64,000 nt of DNA from the NCBI GenBank assembly GCA_964511155.1, contig CAZEEJ010000003.1, forward strand, positions 1-64,000, read 5' to 3'. Positions 34,823 to 42,553 of this stretch are shown here, in pieces. Each line of letters starts with the position of its first letter. Position 1 is the stretch's first letter. A model generated the notes under the pieces. It worked only from the letters and a program-made list of their open reading frames with translations. It did no database searches and was not told the DNA's origin. A program made the position numbers and the translations under genes. The stretch comes from JAAYDF01 sp964511155 (GTDB lineage Bacteria > Planctomycetota > Phycisphaerae > UBA1845 > PWPN01).

Positions 34823-36085
34823 ATGAACATGCACCACTGCACCATCATCCGCATCCTGGTTGTGTCGCTGGCAACGGCGATGGGATCCGCCCTGGCCGCT
34901 CCGCCGGGACCGGTCGTCATGACCGGCATCGACGTGTTGATCGCCGACGGCTTCAAGCCGCTGGCGGGCAAGCGCGTCGGGCTGATCACCAACCCCACCG
35001 GCATCACCGCCGATCTGCGCAGCACGGTGGACGTGCTCCACGCCGCCTCGGCGGTCAAGCTCGTCGCCCTGTTCGGCCCGGAGCACGGGGTGCGGGGCGA
35101 CGTGTTCGCCGGCGAGAAGATCAGCGACGACCGCGACCCAGCCACGGGGCTGCCCGTCTACTCGCTCTACGGCGCGACCAGCAAACCGACGCCTGAGATG
35201 CTCAAGGATCTCGACGTCCTGATCTACGACATCCAGGACATCGGCTCGCGTTCGTACACCTACATCAGCACCATGGGCGTGGCCATGGAGGCCGCCGCCG
35301 AGAACAACGTCGCCTTCATGGTCCTCGATCGCCCCAACCCGGTGACCGGCAACCGCATCGAGGGCCGCCCGCTCGACGCGCGGTTCAGCTCCATGGTCGG
35401 CAAGTATCCCATCCCCTACATTTACGGTCTGACCTGCGGCGAGGTGGCCCGCATGGTCAACGGCGAGGGCTGGCTCGCCAACGGCGTCAAGTGCCAGCTC
35501 ACGGTCATCGCCATGCGCGGCTACGAGCGCGGCATGTGGTTCGACCAGACCGGCTTGCCCTGGGTGCTGACCTCGCCGCATATCCCGCGAGCCGACGTGT
35601 CCCTCTTCTATGCCGCCACCGGCATCATGGGCGAGCTCCAGGTGGTCAGCGAGGGCGTCGGGTACACCCTGCCTTTCGAGCTGGCCGGGGCCCCGTTCAT
35701 CAAGGATGCCGAGGGCTTCGCCCGCGCACTCAACGAGCGCAATCTGCCCGGCGTGCACTTCCGCCCGATCTACTTCCGCCCCTATTACATCGACCGCGTG
35801 AAGGGCCAGCAGTGCGGCGGCGTGCAGATCCACATCACCGACCGCGACGCGGTGGACCTGACCGGCATCCAGTTCCACGTGATGGAGCTGGTGCGGAAGC
35901 TCCATCCCGACGTGGACCTGTTCGGGGTCAAGGGCCGAGCGAACATGTTCGACAAGGTCTGCGGCACGAGCCGCGTTCGCGAGATGTTCCAGCGTGGCAC
36001 GTCCGCCGCCGAGATCATCCGCTTCTGGAACAGCGACCGCGACGATTATCTCAAGATGCGGAACAGGTACCTCATCTACAAGTAA
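34823..36085 (+). CDS. NamZ-like exo-beta-N-acetylmuramidase (DUF1343, GH171)
   Basis: A 420-residue exported protein with a signal peptide ending about SALAA. DUF1343 proteins include NamZ, which removes N-acetylmuramic acid from the non-reducing end of peptidoglycan fragments. Signatures: GKRVGLITNPTGI, LVALFGPEHGVRGDVFAGE, LPVYSLYGATSKPTPEML, DVLIYDIQDIGSRSYTYIST, FMVLDRPNP, and a C-terminal RNRYLIY. GGAG lies 4 bp before the ATG at 34823; the ATG at 34829 is an alternative. It is probably in one operon with the DUF2961 lipoprotein upstream, pointing to salvage of wall or exopolymer sugars. Confidence 0.9.
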   Translation: MNMHHCTIIRILVVSLATAMGSALAAPPGPVVMTGIDVLIADGFKPLAGKRVGLITNPTGITADLRSTVDVLHAASAVKLVALFGPEHGVRGDVFAGEKISDDRDPATGLPVYSLYGATSKPTPEMLKDLDVLIYDIQDIGSRSYTYISTMGVAMEAAAENNVAFMVLDRPNPVTGNRIEGRPLDARFSSMVGKYPIPYIYGLTCGEVARMVNGEGWLANGVKCQLTVIAMRGYERGMWFDQTGLPWVLTSPHIPRADVSLFYAATGIMGELQVVSEGVGYTLPFELAGAPFIKDAEGFARALNERNLPGVHFRPIYFRPYYIDRVKGQQCGGVQIHITDRDAVDLTGIQFHVMELVRKLHPDVDLFGVKGRANMFDKVCGTSRVREMFQRGTSAAEIIRFWNSDRDDYLKMRNRYLIYK

Positions 36086-36125
36086 CCGGAACGGTCCGCC
36101 CGCAACATTCGCCGAATGGCCAACC

Positions 36126-36164
36126 GGAGGCAACCGAGAGCCGATCGAGCTCTCGGTTGCCTCC
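36126..36164. other. Perfect 15-bp-arm hairpin after the NamZ-like gene
   Basis: Arms ggaggcaaccgagag (36126-36140) and its exact inverse (36150-36164) enclose a 9-base loop, 41 bp after the stop codon. It is strong enough to be a transcription end structure, but no T-tract follows. Confidence 0.6.
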
Positions 36165-36170
36165 TGCCCT

Positions 36171-36252
36171 ATCTGCGTCCATCTGAGTGATCTGTGGGCA
36201 GACTCTTCTCCGCATCCTGTTTGGCCCACAGATCACTCAGATCGACGCAGAT
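36171..36252. repeat. Long palindrome, copy 1 (29-bp arms, one mismatch)
   Basis: Left arm 36171-36199 starts atctgcgtccatctgagtga; right arm 36224-36252 is its inverse with one mismatch. The 24-base loop (agactcttctcc...) is almost the same as in copy 2 at 36592-36677. Confidence 0.88.
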
Positions 36253-36307
36253 GGGCTCTCATGGCGTCTGCACGCTTCGACTCAGGCCGACCTTGAAAAC
36301 CGATGGT

Positions 36308-36541
36308 TCAGGCCAGGAGGGCATACAACACCGTGATCGGCCCGCCAACCGCCAGGAGCACGATCCGCGTACGGCTGAGCGGCGTCCGCAGGTGGTGCCT
36401 TCGTGCGTACATCCACACACCCAGGATGCCACAGGCCATCCACAGCAGCGCCGCAACCCGCGCCCCTCCGGCATCGTCCGAAAGCTGGGCACACGGCCAC
36501 GCGAATGCGAGATCCAGACTTGCCATTTCACCCATCAGCAT
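36308..36541 (-). CDS. Small membrane protein between two palindromes
   Basis: A 77-residue protein with two hydrophobic segments, VAALLWMACGILGVWMY and IVLLAVGGPITVLYALL, separated by a basic loop (ARRHHLRTPLSRTR). The pattern follows the positive-inside rule for an inner-membrane hairpin. No family is recognised. GAGG about 10 bp before the ATG at 36541 is a weak ribosome binding site. The gene lies alone between two copies of the same long palindrome (36171-36252 and 36592-36677), an arrangement that could have moved as a unit. It may also be a decayed C-terminal part of a larger membrane protein. Confidence 0.5.
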   Translation of the reverse strand: MLMGEMASLDLAFAWPCAQLSDDAGGARVAALLWMACGILGVWMYARRHHLRTPLSRTRIVLLAVGGPITVLYALLA

Positions 36542-36591
36542 GCAGTGAAGCCTCGGGGTTCAGTAACGTACGTGGCAGTATACCATGCCAT

Positions 36592-36677
36592 CCATCTGCG
36601 TTCATCTGTGTGATCTGTGGGCAGACTCTTCTCCTCGTCTTGTTTGGCCCACAGATCACACAGATGAACGCAGATGG
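36592..36677. repeat. Long perfect palindrome, copy 2 (31-bp arms)
   Basis: Left arm 36592-36622 starts ccatctgcgttcatctgtgt; right arm 36647-36677 is its exact inverse; the loop is 24 bases. The transcript could form one of the most stable hairpins in the window. Confidence 0.92.
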
Positions 36678-36724
36678 GCCCTCTTCGCGTCTCTGCGTCT
36701 TCGCGTTTCCATCTCCCCGGCACC

Positions 36725-37711
36725 TCATGGGGCCAGTTCGTCCCGCAGGGCGTCCTCGAGGTCCGGGTAGACGAAGGGGAAGCCGTCGGCGATGAGCTTG
36801 CCGGGCCTGACCCGGGCACCTTCCAACAGGAGGCACCGGCCCATCTCGCCGAACAGCAACCGCACGGCAAAACCGGGCAAGGGCAGTATGGCCGGCCGGC
36901 GCAGCACCCGGGCCAGCGTACGGGTGAACTCGGCGTTGGTCACCGCGCCCGGCGAAACGGCATTGACCGGGCCGGCCAGGCTGTCGCGGGTCAGGGCACG
37001 CTCGATGACCGCCAACAGATCCTCGAGGGCGATCCAGCTCATCCATTGTCGGCCCGAGCCGATCCGCCCGGCCAGCCCCAAGCGGAAGGGGGGCAGCATC
37101 CGGGCCAGTGCCCCGCCCGCCCGCGTCAGCACCATGCCGATTCGCAGGTGGACCACCCGTATGCCCGCCGCCGCCGCCGGCAGGGCCGCGGCCTCCCACT
37201 GCTGGCACACGTCGGACAGATAGCCGCTGCCCGGCGGGCTGGTCTCATCCACCTCCTCGTCGCCGCGATGCCCGTAAAAACCCACCGCCGACGCGGCCAC
37301 CAGCACGCGCGGCGGCCTGGCCAGCGACGCCAGTGCCTCCGCCAGCAGTCGCGTGCCGTCCACCCGGCTGGTGCGGATGGCCTCCTTGCGCGCCGCCGTC
37401 CACCGGCCGGCCGCGATGTTCTCGCCCGCCAGGTGTACCACCGCATCCGCCCCTTCCAGCCTCGCCCGGTCGATCTGCCCCGTGGCCGGCTCCCACGCCA
37501 CCTCATCCCGCCCCGGCTCCGCCGGCCGCCGCACCAGACACCCCACCACCGCCCCCGCCTGCCGCAGGTGCAACACGAGGGCCCGCCCAACCAGCCCAGA
37601 CGCCCCCGAAACCACCACCCGCCGCCCCGCCAGCCGCGTATCCGGCGGCAATGCGGACTCCTGCCGCGCCTGCATGGATGACTGGCGGGATGATGAGGGG
37701 GTCTGCGACAT
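36725..37711 (-). CDS. TIGR01777-family NAD(P)-binding epimerase/reductase
   Basis: Cytoplasmic short-chain-dehydrogenase-like protein of the YfcH family, 328 residues. Rossmann motif VVVSGASGLVGRALV (about 32-46), VVHLAGENIAAGRW, TSRVDGTRLLAEAL, VLVAASAVGFYGHRGDE in place of the catalytic Ser region, and the family C-terminal DUF1731-type block with AILPLPGFAVRLLFGEM and PFVYPDLEDAL. GGAGGTG precedes the ATG at 37711. The physiological substrate of this family is unknown. It is monocistronic, with repeats on both sides. Confidence 0.92.
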   Translation of the reverse strand: MSQTPSSSRQSSMQARQESALPPDTRLAGRRVVVSGASGLVGRALVLHLRQAGAVVGCLVRRPAEPGRDEVAWEPATGQIDRARLEGADAVVHLAGENIAAGRWTAARKEAIRTSRVDGTRLLAEALASLARPPRVLVAASAVGFYGHRGDEEVDETSPPGSGYLSDVCQQWEAAALPAAAAGIRVVHLRIGMVLTRAGGALARMLPPFRLGLAGRIGSGRQWMSWIALEDLLAVIERALTRDSLAGPVNAVSPGAVTNAEFTRTLARVLRRPAILPLPGFAVRLLFGEMGRCLLLEGARVRPGKLIADGFPFVYPDLEDALRDELAP

Positions 37712-38397
37712 GGTTCACCTCCGATCCGGAGGATTCTATCACTGCGGCACTCCCGAAACACAGCCCGGCATCATGACTTTCGGCCCGTCTCCCGGTCCGC
37801 CTGATGCGCCGGCAGCCGGTCCCTTCCCCATCCTCGGCAATGTTAACCGTGGGTTTCCTGTTATTCTGAGAAGAAAACAGCTCACGCAGAGACGCGGCGC
37901 GGGCTTCTCAGGACAACTCTCGGCCGCCTGCGACCCAACGCCAACGGTGACCCAACGCCAACGGTGACCCAACGCCAACGGCGTTGAATAACACAGCCCA
38001 GGGTCGCGCAGCGCACCCTGGGTGGTCAGACCAGCCTTGATCGAACAAACCCTGAAAGGGTTTCATATCCGGCCGCGGAGGAATCCCCCAACAAGGAGAC
38101 CTCGCCGCCAAGCAGGCTCCGAAGCCCCGGCACCCCAGAGGGAGGCACATGCAACCCTTTCAGGGTTAGGTCACGCTTACGGGCATGGTTCCCGGGGTGC
38201 GCTGACCCCGGGCTGTGTTCTGGAACCGCGTTGCGGTTCGCAACACAGGCTCTGCCTTTGCGTGAGATTTCCTCTGGGCTGTGGGCAGAGCCCACGTTGC
38301 GCCCCTCCGCAACCTCGGCGGTTCACACCTCCACATTCTACCGCGGAGGTCGCCGAGGAACGCGGAGGCGAGGATCTCGATACATCAGTCTGGCCGG
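37712..38397. repeat. Composite hairpin-cluster repeat, copy II (core inverted)
   Basis: No gene is seen in 686 bp. The 48-bp leader (37844-37891) matches copy I at 9871-9918 in direct orientation. The hairpin core (about 37919-38242) matches the copy I core in inverted orientation. A segment beginning gcgtgagatttcctctggg (about 38259-38300) again has the orientation seen in copy I. A triplication of gacccaacgccaacggt stands at about 37934-37982. The last 88 bp belong to a direct repeat that flanks the next gene. Confidence 0.8.
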
Positions 38398-38400
38398 TCA
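38313..38400. repeat. Direct repeat flanking a gene, left copy
   Basis: About 88 bp from cctcggcggttc to tggccggtca, alignable over its whole length with 40266-40352 in the same orientation. Its last three bases form the stop codon of the gene on the minus strand. Confidence 0.6.
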
Positions 38401-40110
38401 ATAATCGATGTCTTCTACCCCGTCGCGGTTCTGCACGCGGACGGTGAGGCTGTCCGGCTCGGCTCCTCGGCGGAACTCGACAATCCGGTGTTTGAACCGA
38501 AAGCGGGCGACATCCGGCGGGCCGAGGAAGCGAGCCAGGGTCTGGCCCAGGCGGGGGTCGGCGAAGTCATCAAGGACGAGCCAGTCGCCGGGCAACTGCT
38601 CGTCCGCGTGGCGATCGTAGAGTCGCCGGCTGATGACGCAGGTCGCACCGCCGGCCACGCGCTGGCGAATGGCCCTGAAGCTGGTCTCCGACAAGGCATG
38701 GCCGCAGACGATCAGGCACTCCACGTTCGTCAGGACATCCGCGGTCACCAGATGATCGAAGACGGCCACACTGTCGATCGGGAAGAAGAAGTCCTCGAAG
38801 CCTTCCGGGTAGACCTGCCGGTTGGCCGAGGAGATCGCCCCCGGGCGCACCTTGCCGTGGGTGAGCACCGGCCAGACCTGGAGCCACTCGCCGGCCGGTG
38901 CGTCCAGCGGCATGTCCCGATTGCCCAGCAGCCGGTTGCGCGATTCGACCTCGCCGTGCTCGCGTTCGTACTGCCCCCATCCCCCGTCGGGCAAGCGGAT
39001 GATGGCCACGCGGGGATCGTAATCGCGCCAGTCGATCGTACGCGGGTTGGCCGGCACGTAATCCTTGTAGAAGTCGCGGACCACCCGCCCGTGCGGGGTG
39101 AGCTCGTACGCGTCGGCATTCGACCAGCGGACCAGCGATCCTTGGGGTGCGGCTTGCGGATGCCGCGGCGTCCACTCGTGGAAATCGAGGTTCTCGACGT
39201 AGAGGGTCTCAGCCCCCAGCCAGTAACCCATCAGCAGTGCCGAGCGCAGGGCTTGCGGCGAGTGGCCGGGGTAGGCCCCGTAGTTCCACAGGTCGGGAGA
39301 GGCCCAGAGCCTGGCCCCACTGTCCCGGTACTGGATGGCGGCCCCGAGGGCGATGGACATGATCACCGGGCTGATGTTCTCTTTCAGCAGCTTGGGGGTG
39401 ATGGTCCATCCCGCCCGGGCGAAGATGTGGAACAGGTCCGGCCAGACCTGCTCGGTCTGGATGGTTACCTGGTCGCCGTAGTGCTCGACGCGGATGCGCC
39501 GGGCCTCGGCCGTCAGTCGGTCGAAGGCGGTGGTCAGATCCAACCCGTGGGTACTGACCAGGTAGGGTTTGTCAAAGGTGTTCTCGGGCGAGTTGGTGAA
39601 CTTGTTGTTGGACAGGACCATGTGCTCGCACTCGTCGTAGGTCACCGCTGCCAATGCCGCGGGGGCGGGCCGGGCCGGCGGCAGGACGGCCACAAGCCAC
39701 TCCATGCGCAGGTCCCAACGATGCACGCCGCCGGGGTGCTCGAACTCGTTGACCCCGGGGGTGATCTCCAGGCGAGACAGCCAGTTGGACAGCTCGACGT
39801 TGAGCGTGTAGCGCAGGCCATGTTCACGCATGGCGGCGTCCAGCGCTTCCAGTCGCTGCCGGGTGAGCGTCGCGTTCCGATCGCCGGCCTCGCTCACCGG
39901 CCGGAAATGAAGGCTGACAAGCCGGGCCCCAAGCTCATCGAGGGCCGCGAACCAGGCCGGACACTCCCATGCGGGTCGGCCCAGCCTGTACTGGTGATAG
40001 CTGCCCCCAGCGCAGACCCCAAGTTCCACCGGGAGCTTCTGGCCCATCGTCACCAGGGGCATCATCCCAAAAACCAGTCCCGCCGCCAGCCCAGTCCCGC
40101 CCGCCCGCAT
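38398..40110 (-). CDS. Exported protein of unknown function, TIM-barrel hydrolase-like
   Basis: A 570-residue protein not recognised as a named family. The start MRAGGTGLAAGLVFGMMPL looks like a signal peptide. The N-terminal half has alternating strands and helices with ELGARLVSLHFRPVSEAGDR, GLRYTLNVELSNW, AAVTYDECEHMVLSNNKF and YWLGAETLYVENLDFHEW, as in TIM-barrel glycosidases; several conserved-looking acidic residues (E in NVELS, DE in YDECEH, E in ETLYVEN) could be catalytic. The C-terminal part (NVECLIVCGHALSETSF, RRLYDRHAD) resembles the glutamine-amidotransferase-like domain found in some glycosidases. The start context is weak. Imperfect direct repeats flank the gene on both sides. 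Confidence 0.65.
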   Translation of the reverse strand: MRAGGTGLAAGLVFGMMPLVTMGQKLPVELGVCAGGSYHQYRLGRPAWECPAWFAALDELGARLVSLHFRPVSEAGDRNATLTRQRLEALDAAMREHGLRYTLNVELSNWLSRLEITPGVNEFEHPGGVHRWDLRMEWLVAVLPPARPAPAALAAVTYDECEHMVLSNNKFTNSPENTFDKPYLVSTHGLDLTTAFDRLTAEARRIRVEHYGDQVTIQTEQVWPDLFHIFARAGWTITPKLLKENISPVIMSIALGAAIQYRDSGARLWASPDLWNYGAYPGHSPQALRSALLMGYWLGAETLYVENLDFHEWTPRHPQAAPQGSLVRWSNADAYELTPHGRVVRDFYKDYVPANPRTIDWRDYDPRVAIIRLPDGGWGQYEREHGEVESRNRLLGNRDMPLDAPAGEWLQVWPVLTHGKVRPGAISSANRQVYPEGFEDFFFPIDSVAVFDHLVTADVLTNVECLIVCGHALSETSFRAIRQRVAGGATCVISRRLYDRHADEQLPGDWLVLDDFADPRLGQTLARFLGPPDVARFRFKHRIVEFRRGAEPDSLTVRVQNRDGVEDIDY

Positions 40111-40617
40111 GCACTGACCCCCATTGGATTCATCCGGTAAGCCCGGTCCCTACGCGGGCGATTCTACGATCCCGTGTGCGCTGACGGAAGCCTTGCTCAG
40201 CCGCCTGCGGTCTACATCCTAAACCTGCCCCCTGTTCCCCGCCTATCCTCCGCGGCTTTCGACGGCCTCGGCGGTTCCCCCCTCTCCTGTTACCAGAAGG
40301 GTCGCTGCGGAGCGCAGAGGCCAGGGTCTCGACGCATCACCCCGGCCGGTCGATGGTGAGTGATGGTCTCTGTGATCCCTCGGTCGGGCGAGCGGCGCCG
40401 TAGCCAAGGGTGCGGGTTGCGGGCGGTCGGCTCCGGTGCCGATGGAGCATTGGCCGGGTGTCGGGGGCGGGGCGGCGCGCTACACTTTGGGGTTGAGCGC
40501 TCGACGGCGGGCGCGGCGTGGATGTGGTGTCGTCAGGGGCGGCGGGCGATTCGGCCGGCGGGTCGGTCGGGCACCGGCGAGGGATGCTACCCCTGCAGGA
40601 ATGAAAGAGGGCGACGT
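40111..40617. other. Intergenic region with the right flanking repeat
   Basis: This 507-bp gap holds the right copy of the 88-bp direct repeat (40266-40352). The remainder is GC-rich sequence without recognisable genes. AGAGG at about 40606-40610 is the ribosome binding site of the next gene. Confidence 0.55.
40266..40352. repeat. Direct repeat flanking a gene, right copy
   Basis: Begins cctcggcggttc and ends ccccggccggtcg, the same order as 38313-38400; roughly 75-80% alike by eye, with 24 of the last 30 positions matching. Confidence 0.6.
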
Positions 40618-41553
40618 ATGAGCCGGTATGCATGGATCACGGGATGGGTTCTGGCGGCGAGCCTGGCGTCGGCCAGCTACGCGGAGACCCTGGAGGACGC
40701 CAAGAAGCAGATCACCGAGAAGCTGGCGGGGCTCAAGAGCGCCAGCATGAAGAGCAAGGCGGACCAGGAGTACGCCACCGAAGAGTTTCAGTTCAAGAGC
40801 CACTCCGAAGGGCTGACCGAGTACGCCCTGGACGGGGACAAGAAGTGGAAATCGCGCAGCGAATCCAGGATCAGCGCCACCCGCAAGCTCAAGGAGCAGG
40901 AAGAAGAGGAAAAGGAGGACGGCAAGATGCTGTTCATCTACGACGGGGAGTTCGCCTATACCCTGTCGGAGGCGCCGGGCCACAAGTCGGCGATCAAGAC
41001 GAAGCCTAACGCCGGCGACATGCCTAATCCATTCGACGGCAAGGCGATGTTCGCGCTGCTCGAGAAGGATCATACCCTCAGGCTGCTGCCCGGCGAGAAG
41101 GTCGATGGCAAGGACACGTTCGTGATCGAGGCGAAGCCGAAGAAGGAGGACGCGCCGACCGCGAACTTCATGGCCCGCTCCGTGACCTATTACCACAAAG
41201 ACTCGGGCATCGCCTTGAAACAGGTTGCCTACGACAAGGCCGGCAAGACAGTGCTCACCATGCTCGTGGAGGATCTGAAGCTCAACCCCGAGATCAAGCC
41301 CGATCGGTTCGTCTTCAAGGCCCCGCCGGACGTGACCGTGGTGGACATGACGCAAATGCAGGAAAGCCCGGCCCCCCAGCAAGCGGACGAGTCCTCGCAG
41401 GAGCAAGGGACCGCAGACCAGGACGACGCCACCGCCGAGGAGCCCGAGACGGCCAAGTCCGACCAGACCACGTCCGATGAGCAGGCCAAGGACGAGAAGA
41501 AGGAGGATGAGGGCGGCGCCAAGGGTTTGTTCAAGAAGCTCAAGTTGCGGTGA
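40618..41553 (+). CDS. Exported LolA-like protein with acidic tail
   Basis: A 311-residue exported protein: ATG at 40618 with AGAGG 7 bp upstream, signal peptide ending ASASYA (about 20-21). The mature part has the pattern of LolA/outer-membrane-lipoprotein-sorting proteins: a helix ITEKLAGLKSASMKSK, then many beta strands with MLFIYDGEFAYTLSEAPG, GKDTFVIEAKPK, SVTYYHKDSGIALKQVAYD and PDRFVFKAPPDVTVVDM. A Glu/Asp/Gln-rich low-complexity segment (about 250-298) follows and the protein ends in a basic GLFKKLKLR. The fold assignment is by pattern; cargo or substrate is unknown. Confidence 0.75.
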   Translation: MSRYAWITGWVLAASLASASYAETLEDAKKQITEKLAGLKSASMKSKADQEYATEEFQFKSHSEGLTEYALDGDKKWKSRSESRISATRKLKEQEEEEKEDGKMLFIYDGEFAYTLSEAPGHKSAIKTKPNAGDMPNPFDGKAMFALLEKDHTLRLLPGEKVDGKDTFVIEAKPKKEDAPTANFMARSVTYYHKDSGIALKQVAYDKAGKTVLTMLVEDLKLNPEIKPDRFVFKAPPDVTVVDMTQMQESPAPQQADESSQEQGTADQDDATAEEPETAKSDQTTSDEQAKDEKKEDEGGAKGLFKKLKLR

Positions 41554-41647
41554 CGACGGCCTCCGTATCAACGGCGCTGCCTGGGAACGTGACCCGCAGA
41601 CCACAAAGGGGGACCGCACAAGGGCTCGCCAGCTATTCTATCCGGCC

Positions 41648-42463
41648 TCATGCGCGGTCTTGGAGCGGCCGACGGGGCTGAGAGTGCTGTCCAGGCCCAG
41701 CCGGGCAGTCGTTGGGCGCACCCAGTCCGGCTTTTGCCGTCCGAGGTCGTCTTGCCATGCCCTGATCAGATGGGCGGTCCTGACGTTCAAGGGGATCCGG
41801 TTGAAGCCGGCGTGCGCGCAGTGATTGAGTCCAGCCGAGGTAGACACACCACAGGCCGGCCGGCACCAACGTCAGGACCAGCAGCAGCGTCGACGAGGTG
41901 CCCGCGGTGCTCCCGGCCCAAGCCAGTAGAAAGCCCATCGGGATCGCCCCGATGGCCAAGGCCAGTACGAAGCGTCCCAGGTGCATCCTTGCCAGACCGG
42001 CCATGAACGTCAGAACTTCCGGCACGACCGGCATGGCGCGCGAAGCGATGATTCCCGAAATGCCCCAGGTGTCGAAGAACCGCTGGAGATCGGCCATCTC
42101 GTCTTCACTGGCCAGCAACCTGGCGGCCTTACGCCCCGCCAGACGCGCCAGTGCGTAGGCCACCAGCCCGGCAAGTACCGACCCAACCGCTCCAATCACA
42201 CCGCCCCAGAAACTGCCGTAGATGACTCCCGCACTGGCCACGACCGGGGAGGCGGGAATCGGCAGAAACAGGTCGCCAACCAGCAGGGCAATGGCGACGA
42301 TCCAGGCGTATGGTTTGGCGGAGGCGATCCACGCGGCAAACTCCGGCGAAGCGAAATAGGCATCCATCGGCTCGTGCCAGAGGAAGTACGGCACGAGGAT
42401 CAGGGCGACAATGCCCACCACGATGATGCCAAGCTTCAAATGCAGAGACCGTCTGGAAATCAT
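41648..42463 (-). CDS. TVP38/TMEM64 (DedA-like) membrane protein
   Basis: A 271-residue integral membrane protein of the VTT-domain superfamily, thought to act as lipid scramblases or transporters. Five to six hydrophobic segments: IIVVGIVALILVPYFLW, WIVAIALLVGDLFLPI, the re-entrant SPVVASAGVIYGSFWGGVIG, then RAMPVVPEVLTFMAGLARM with the conserved Arg and Pro, and LLLVLTLVPAGLWCVYLGW. The last ~55 residues (from about 215) are Arg/Pro-rich and unlike the family, so the original stop may have been lost by a frameshift near 41830. The start ATG at 42463 has no clear ribosome binding site. Confidence 0.85.
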   Translation of the reverse strand: MISRRSLHLKLGIIVVGIVALILVPYFLWHEPMDAYFASPEFAAWIASAKPYAWIVAIALLVGDLFLPIPASPVVASAGVIYGSFWGGVIGAVGSVLAGLVAYALARLAGRKAARLLASEDEMADLQRFFDTWGISGIIASRAMPVVPEVLTFMAGLARMHLGRFVLALAIGAIPMGFLLAWAGSTAGTSSTLLLVLTLVPAGLWCVYLGWTQSLRARRLQPDPLERQDRPSDQGMARRPRTAKAGLGAPNDCPAGPGQHSQPRRPLQDRA

Positions 42464-42553
42464 GGCGGACAGAATACCATCGGCGGTCTGGGCATTCTAT
42501 GAGCGTCTCGTCGATTATCGGCAGGGGCTGGGCGACCTGTTGTGCCGCCGCTC

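Noticed and set aside
32695..35145. 816-codon open frame on the minus strand
   Set aside because: Shadow of the DUF2961 lipoprotein and the start of the NamZ-like gene.
37126..37776. Pro/Ala/Arg-rich frames on both strands
   Set aside because: Shadows of the TIGR01777 epimerase gene caused by high GC content at codon position 3.
38281..40140. 619-codon open frame on the plus strand
   Set aside because: Antisense to the 570-residue exported protein, which has a signal peptide and better amino-acid composition; the plus frame also begins inside a repeat.
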